Made by a program: the position numbers and the translations under genes. From an uncultured Collinsella sp. (lineage in GTDB: Bacteria; Actinomycetota; Coriobacteriia; Coriobacteriales; Coriobacteriaceae): DNA of 18,612 bases. Below the pieces are notes generated by a model, which was not told where the DNA came from, searched no databases, and was given only the letters and a program-made list of their open reading frames with translations. The stretch is taken from the NCBI GenBank assembly GCA_900549135.1, contig URNI01000033.1, forward strand, positions 1 through 18,612, in the 5' to 3' direction. Shown here in pieces: positions 15,040 through 18,612 of the stretch (position 1 is the stretch's first letter; every line of letters starts with the position of its first letter).

Positions 15040-16269
15040 ATGGATCGAAACGAACTCGACCCCAGCGTCCCCAGCGCCACGGAGGTCAAGAAGATCCCCC
15101 TCATCATTAAGGTATACGCCGTCCTGTGCATCCTGTCCGGCGTGGGCACGCTCCCGTCGGTCGGCGCCTTTATGTGGCAGGTCATCACTGCGCTCATCAA
15201 CGGCAACGCCGCCGCCAAGCTCGGCGACAACACGCTCGTCGCGGTCGGACTGATTGTCGCCGGCATCATGCTCTCGGCTGCCAGTGCCGTCATCTTGATC
15301 ATCTTTGGCCTTGACCTCATCAAGAACCAGCGCCGCAATGCCGCCCGCCTGTCTTACGTCCTCATCGCATTTACCGTCGTGGAGCTTTTAGTTGACGTGA
15401 TGCTCCAGGGCATCGGACCCTTCCTGCTGCGCCCCGCCGTGCAGCTTGTCATCCTCATTGCGCTGTCGGCCACCGTCGACCCCACGCTACGCCAGGAGCG
15501 CGAACTGCAGCGCCGTCTGCAAGAGATGCTCGACCGCGATGCCGCCGCCGAGGGGATGCTCGGCCGCGACGAAACCGGCGAGGGCTACATCAAGCTCAAC
15601 TACTTCAACCTGTTCTGGGTATTCTTCGTCTGCAGCGTGTTAGGTCTCATTCTCGAGGAAGTCTGGCATATGGTCGTCGTCGATCCCGGCGTCTATCAGG
15701 ACCGTGCCGGTATGCTATTTGGCCCCTTTAGCCCCATCTACGGATTTGGCGCGGTGCTCATGACCATGGCGCTCAACCGCTTCTATAAAAAGAATCCTCT
15801 GATCATTTTCCTGGTAAGTGCCCTGATCGGCGGCGCTTTCGAGGTGTTTGTAGGCTGGTTTATGCAGACCTCATTTGGCGTGGTGTCGTGGAGCTATTCA
15901 CACATTAGGCTATTCGGCATGCCCGATCCCATCGCGGTATTGACCGGGGGACGCACATGCACGCCGTTTGCCTGCATGTGGGGCCTGGGTGGCCTCATCT
16001 GGATCAAGGTCTTGCTGCCGCGCCTGCTTAAGCTCATCAATATGATTCCATGGAAACGCCGCTACTCTGCTACCGTCATCCTGACCGCCGTCATGTTGAT
16101 CGACGGCGTCATGACGTTGCAATCGCTCGACTATTGGTATCAGCGCGTCAACGGAACCGTTCGAAATATTCCCGTCGCACAGTTCTATGACAAGCATTTC
16201 GATAACGAATATATGGAGAACCGTTTTCAGAGTATGACCATGAGCCCCAAGGACGCCACACGCGTGTAG
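15040..16269 (+). CDS. Putative ABC transporter permease-like membrane protein (PF06541 type)
   Basis: This 409-residue polytopic membrane protein has an N-terminal four-helix part (IIKVYAVLCILSGVGTLPSVGAF; VAVGLIVAGIMLSAASAVILIIFGL; YVLIAFTVVELLVDVML; LRPAVQLVILIALSATV) and a charged linker with ERELQRRLQEMLDRDAAAEGML. The second half is of PF06541 (putative ABC transporter type IV) style: NYFNLFWVFFVCSVLGLILEEVWH, RAGMLFGPFSPIYGFGAVLM, and FEVFVGWFMQTSFGVVSWSYS. Transport activity is not shown for this family. ATG 15040 follows GAGAAAGG; an upstream in-frame extension to 14863 lacks a ribosome site. It is divergent from purF and has its own terminator. The role is unknown. Confidence 0.8.
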   Translation: MDRNELDPSVPSATEVKKIPLIIKVYAVLCILSGVGTLPSVGAFMWQVITALINGNAAAKLGDNTLVAVGLIVAGIMLSAASAVILIIFGLDLIKNQRRNAARLSYVLIAFTVVELLVDVMLQGIGPFLLRPAVQLVILIALSATVDPTLRQERELQRRLQEMLDRDAAAEGMLGRDETGEGYIKLNYFNLFWVFFVCSVLGLILEEVWHMVVVDPGVYQDRAGMLFGPFSPIYGFGAVLMTMALNRFYKKNPLIIFLVSALIGGAFEVFVGWFMQTSFGVVSWSYSHIRLFGMPDPIAVLTGGRTCTPFACMWGLGGLIWIKVLLPRLLKLINMIPWKRRYSATVILTAVMLIDGVMTLQSLDYWYQRVNGTVRNIPVAQFYDKHFDNEYMENRFQSMTMSPKDATRV

Positions 16270-16301
16270 CAAACGCCAGAGCAAAATAGCTCCAACACAT
16301 C

Positions 16302-16345
16302 AAAGCCCGCTGGCAGATCTACATGAACTGCCGGCGGGCTTTCGC
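16302..16345 (+). terminator. Rho-independent terminator after the PF06541 gene
   Basis: The arm 16302-16316 pairs with 16328-16342 over 15 steps (one G-T pair) with an 11-nt loop; the stem base AAAGCCCGC/GCGGGCTTT supplies the T-run. It sits between convergent genes and could serve both directions. Confidence 0.7.
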
Positions 16346-16375
16346 TATAGACAGACTCGGATTGCCGACGAGGCC

Positions 16376-16792
16376 TTACGCCTCGCGCTCGACCTCGCTC
16401 ACGCACTCGTTCTTGATGGTGCCGACGAGCGACTGCAGCGCATCGACCACATGCGGGCGAATGTCTCCGCCAATGAGCACGAGCATGATGTCGTCGCCCA
16501 CGGTAAGCTCGCCGCTCGCCAGCCACACGCGCACATAGCCGATACCCGGCATCGTGCGCGTCGCCTCGATAGCGGCCTGCACCTTTTCGGCATCGAAGCC
16601 AAACACCATGCCGCCCACCTTGTGGCCTGGCGCCACGCCATCGGTCTCGACTCCGCGCACTTCGGCCTTGGGCGTCGCGCGCACCACGCCGTTGTGTGTC
16701 AGGTACATCCCACAATCAGCCGCCGAAACATCGGCCTTGGCTTCGCGCAGCCAAGCATCAACCGAAGGCATCGATTTGCCGTTCTCAAGCAT
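16376..16792 (-). CDS. MoaE-like (molybdopterin synthase large subunit-like) protein
   Basis: This predicted 138-residue cytoplasmic protein resembles MoaE in layout: THNGVVRATPKAEVRGV (32-48) stands where MoaE has its FVGTVR segment, AEKVQAAIEATRTMPGIGYVRVWLASGELTVGDDIMLVLI (68-107) fits the helix and the HRxGxLxxGE strand, and HVVDALQSLVGTIKNE the last helix. Lys127 could match the first catalytic lysine. The second, in the WKxE motif of true MoaE, is missing: the tail reads CVSEVEREA. It may be a divergent or repurposed member. ATG 16792 is preferred because AAAGGAG is five bases away; ATG 16825 with GAGG also is possible. It follows the sortase gene closely and is likely co-transcribed. 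No MoaD or other cofactor gene is in view. Confidence 0.55.
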   Translation of the reverse strand: MLENGKSMPSVDAWLREAKADVSAADCGMYLTHNGVVRATPKAEVRGVETDGVAPGHKVGGMVFGFDAEKVQAAIEATRTMPGIGYVRVWLASGELTVGDDIMLVLIGGDIRPHVVDALQSLVGTIKNECVSEVEREA

Positions 16793-16828
16793 CATTTCTC
16801 CTTTCACCGTCATTGAGTAGCCCATAAT

Positions 16829-17827
16829 CTATTCCTCGACCGGCGTGAGCACCATGACGGCACGTGTGTTGCTCAGCGATAATGAACGACAGGTCACAAG
16901 CGTTACGACCTTGGTTGCCGAAGCGGCACGATCGATGGCATCGCTCGCCACGGCAGAGGCACCGTCGAGCATCTCGGACAGGTAGTTCTTGAGCCCGTCG
17001 TCGCCCTCAAAATTGGTCGTGCGCGCCTTGGCATACGTGTCCTCGACAACTTTGGTCGCCAGTGGTCGCAGTTTATACGTAGCATCCCGTGTGATGTAAT
17101 ACACGAACTCGATGCTATCGAACGTTGCCTGATCAGTGGTGTCCGAAATCACGTTGAACATCGACCCGTCATTCATGTGGTGGCCGTAGATCGTGGTCTG
17201 CTGATCCACCATGCCCGGCGCGGTGTCATTGCTATCCAGGAAAATGGCCCCGGATGCATTGGCCGTACCGTCGAACAGCGTGTTGAGGTATTTGGAGTTG
17301 TTGTTGGTCTGCACCACGGGATAGTTGATGTTGGTTCCCGGCGCGTAAATCCAACCCACAATCTCGGAGTTTGTCTGGGCAAGTGCATCGAAGTCAATAA
17401 TCGGCACGCCGCTGGCGTCCTTATCGCTTACATATTGCTTCTCGATTTTCTGGTACGAATCGCTTGCCTGCTTATAGCCAATCTGCGCGTTGATAAAGAT
17501 GGCAGCGGCGGCGACAATCAGGCCGATGCCGATGATGATGAGCAGAATGGGAATAATGGAGCGGCGCTTTTTGCGCGGCGGCTCGGTGTAATCCGACGGC
17601 GCGGCATGCGATGAAGACCGGGGCGGCTTCTTAGCGTTGCTATAAGATGAAGGTCGATATGCGGCTGGCGCGTCCTGTCGACGATGCGTCGCCGGCGTCA
17701 CGGGGCGCGGCGCGCGCGGCTGCTGAGGAGAGGATGTCCGACCCTGCTGTGCCGCATGGGCAGCACCCGGCTTCGACGGATCGGGAATCTGAGAAGCCTT
17801 GAATCGTTTTCCCTGATAGTCGGACAT
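16829..17827 (-). CDS. Class B-like sortase
   Basis: This 332-residue membrane-bound transpeptidase would cut a sorting signal and attach surface proteins to the wall. About 85 residues of Pro/Ser/Arg-rich cytoplasmic leader come first, then RKKRR and a membrane segment at about 91-113, then the sortase domain. It opens IIDFDALAQTNSEIVGWIYAPGTNINYPVVQ, the class B signature. The catalytic set is visible: IYGHHM with His216, TLVTC with Cys313, and NTRAVM with Arg322. The helical insert before the Cys strand (DGLKNYLSEML) also fits class B. AAGGAGA precedes ATG 17827. It lies 35 bp after the purE stop, so it may share the purE transcript. Class B enzymes usually use NPxTN-type signals or build pili, so its link to the LAATG proteins here is open. 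Confidence 0.88.
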   Translation of the reverse strand: MSDYQGKRFKASQIPDPSKPGAAHAAQQGRTSSPQQPRAPRPVTPATHRRQDAPAAYRPSSYSNAKKPPRSSSHAAPSDYTEPPRKKRRSIIPILLIIIGIGLIVAAAAIFINAQIGYKQASDSYQKIEKQYVSDKDASGVPIIDFDALAQTNSEIVGWIYAPGTNINYPVVQTNNNSKYLNTLFDGTANASGAIFLDSNDTAPGMVDQQTTIYGHHMNDGSMFNVISDTTDQATFDSIEFVYYITRDATYKLRPLATKVVEDTYAKARTTNFEGDDGLKNYLSEMLDGASAVASDAIDRAASATKVVTLVTCRSLSLSNTRAVMVLTPVEE

Positions 17828-17862
17828 GGCTCTCCTTATACTGCGGTGAAACGGCGGAACGC

Positions 17863-18327
17863 CTAGGCGTCGGCCATCTCCTGCTTCATCTTCTCGATAA
17901 CCTTGCGGTACTCGGGGTCGCAAGCGCCCAGAATCTGCGTGGCGTAGATGGCGGCGTTCTTGGCGCCGTTGATGGCAACGCAGGCCACGGGCACGCCCGA
18001 AGGCATCTGCACCATCGACAGCAGCGAATCCATGCCGCCCAGGTCACTCGTCTTCATAGGCACGCCGATGACCGGCAGCGGCGTAAAGGCAGCCACGACA
18101 CCACCCAGGTGAGCGGCCTTGCCGGCGGCAGCGATAATCACTTTGATGCCGCGATCGGCAGCAGTCGAAGCCCACTCGTGGACCTTCGCCGGTGTGCGGT
18201 GTGCGCTCGCAATGACAAGCTCATAGGGCACGCCCAGCGCCTCGAGCTCGACGGTGCAGCCTTCCATAACACCCAGATCGGACTTGGAGCCCATGATGAT
18301 CCCGACAACCGGCTTTTGATCTGCCAT
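17863..18327 (-). CDS. purE: 5-(carboxyamino)imidazole ribonucleotide mutase
   Basis: This 154-residue enzyme converts N5-CAIR to CAIR in purine synthesis, as an octamer in known relatives. Signatures are VGIIMGSKSDLGVM at 8-21, ASAHRTPAKV at 40-49 with the conserved His43, IIAAAGKAAHLGGVVAAFT at 64-82, and GVPMKTSDLGGMDSLLSMVQMPSGVPVA at 88-115. Length and motifs are those of PurE. CAGGAGGT lies eight bases before ATG 18327; a TTG two codons upstream was not chosen. Its usual partner PurK is not in the window. It leads a transcript that likely includes the sortase and the MoaE-like gene. Confidence 0.94.
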   Translation of the reverse strand: MADQKPVVGIIMGSKSDLGVMEGCTVELEALGVPYELVIASAHRTPAKVHEWASTAADRGIKVIIAAAGKAAHLGGVVAAFTPLPVIGVPMKTSDLGGMDSLLSMVQMPSGVPVACVAINGAKNAAIYATQILGACDPEYRKVIEKMKQEMADA

Positions 18328-18390
18328 AAACAAAGACCTCCTGTTGAGAGCGGCGACGCGGCCAATCCGCGACCCTTAACTACTGAGAGT

Positions 18391-18419
18391 AGTATAGCTG
18401 CTCCCGTCCCTGCGGTCTT
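18391..18419 (-). promoter_or_regulatory. Candidate promoter of purE
   Basis: On the minus strand AAGACC (18419-18414) and TATACT (18396-18391) are 17 bp apart, giving a start near 18385 and a leader of nearly 60 nt. The -35 matches the consensus at three positions only. The right arm-edge of a large inverted repeat begins 4 bp beyond it. Confidence 0.4.
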
Positions 18420-18422
18420 TGT

Positions 18423-18510
18423 GGCGCTTCGCGGGCGGGCCAGGCTTTATCTTCACTCCGGTTGCTTCGCAAAGTCGTTCAGATAAAGCCTGGCCCGCCC
18501 GCGAAGCGCC
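18423..18510. repeat. Perfect 30-bp inverted repeat with 28-nt loop
   Basis: The arm 18423-18452, starting GGCGCTTCGCGGGCGGGCCA, is exactly complementary to 18481-18510. The 28-nt loop holds a small TTGC-TTC-GCAA hairpin. No T-run follows on either side. It lies directly upstream of the purE promoter candidate and has no GGGGAC core, so it is a different family from the other hairpins. Confidence 0.9.
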
Positions 18511-18559
18511 CTGCGACCTACCGGGAATTGCCATGACGTACGTTGGCTGAAATATTAAC

Positions 18560-18606
18560 GTGGGATACGCCGTTCGAACGAACGGCGTATCCCACACTCA
18601 CTTTTT
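18560..18606 (+). terminator. 17-bp hairpin followed by a T-run near the window edge
   Basis: GTGGGATACGCCGTTCG (18560-18576) pairs perfectly with 18579-18595, and TTTTT lies at 18602-18606. The T-run is seven bases from the stem and no plus-strand gene precedes it, so it may equally be an inverted repeat or a terminator remnant. Confidence 0.4.
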
Positions 18607-18612
18607 ATTCAG

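Noticed and set aside
18328..18333. TTG start for purE two codons upstream
   Set aside because: The ATG at 18327 has the proper distance from CAGGAGGT and matches the family start.
18423..18510. Insertion-sequence ends
   Set aside because: The arms are separated by only 28 nt with no transposase gene, and no target duplication is seen.

Overview
The window is GC-rich and compactly coded. Its gene content points to an anaerobic gut actinobacterium of the Coriobacteriia, most like Collinsella: a membrane-bound LuxR-type regulator, LAATG-sorted surface proteins, a class-B-like sortase, an Fe-S type PurF, and many GGGGACAG-bearing intergenic hairpins. This placement is inference from gene style; no rRNA or tRNA gene is present to confirm it.

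Layout. (1) 1-317 is non-coding: a terminator, a nested palindrome, and two tandem 57-nt palindromes. (2) 318-3567 holds two tandem paralogous secreted, wall-anchored surface proteins on the minus strand. The upstream copy (1936-3567) is intact. The downstream copy (318-1879) is broken by one base in a 5-C tract. (3) 3682-4561, plus strand, is a six-TM LuxR-type regulator, also broken by one base, in a 7-T tract. (4) 4614-5237 is a cytidylate-kinase-like protein. (5) 5286-8315 is a polar amino acid ABC importer operon (ATPase, Tat-type lipoprotein receptor, two permeases). (6) 8563-10281 holds a membrane-anchored parvulin-type foldase and a YqeY protein. (7) 10506-10970 is an orphan galactitol-type PTS EIIA. 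(8) 11123-14745 is purF-purM-purN, read leftward. (9) 15040-16269, plus strand, is a PF06541 membrane protein divergent from purF. (10) 16376-18327, minus strand, reads purE, then a sortase, then a MoaE-like protein. (11) 18328-18612 is non-coding, with a perfect 30-bp inverted repeat and a second 17-bp hairpin.

How it fits together. purF, purM, purN and purE supply four steps of de novo IMP synthesis. The ABC operon likely imports glutamine, glutamate or a similar amino acid, and glutamine is the PurF nitrogen donor (inference). The surface proteins need export and anchoring by a sortase; the sortase behind purE may or may not be the one that acts on them.

The most distinctive signals lie outside the genes. 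One is a family of intergenic hairpins built around GGGGAC/GTCCCC. Another is the pair of 57-nt palindromes that keep their arms through a compensatory base-pair change. A third is a pair of oppositely oriented, near-identical 31-nt hairpins that bracket the whole surface-protein/LuxR locus. Two neighbouring genes in that locus carry single-base homopolymer frameshifts, which could mean phase variation, decay or sequencing error.
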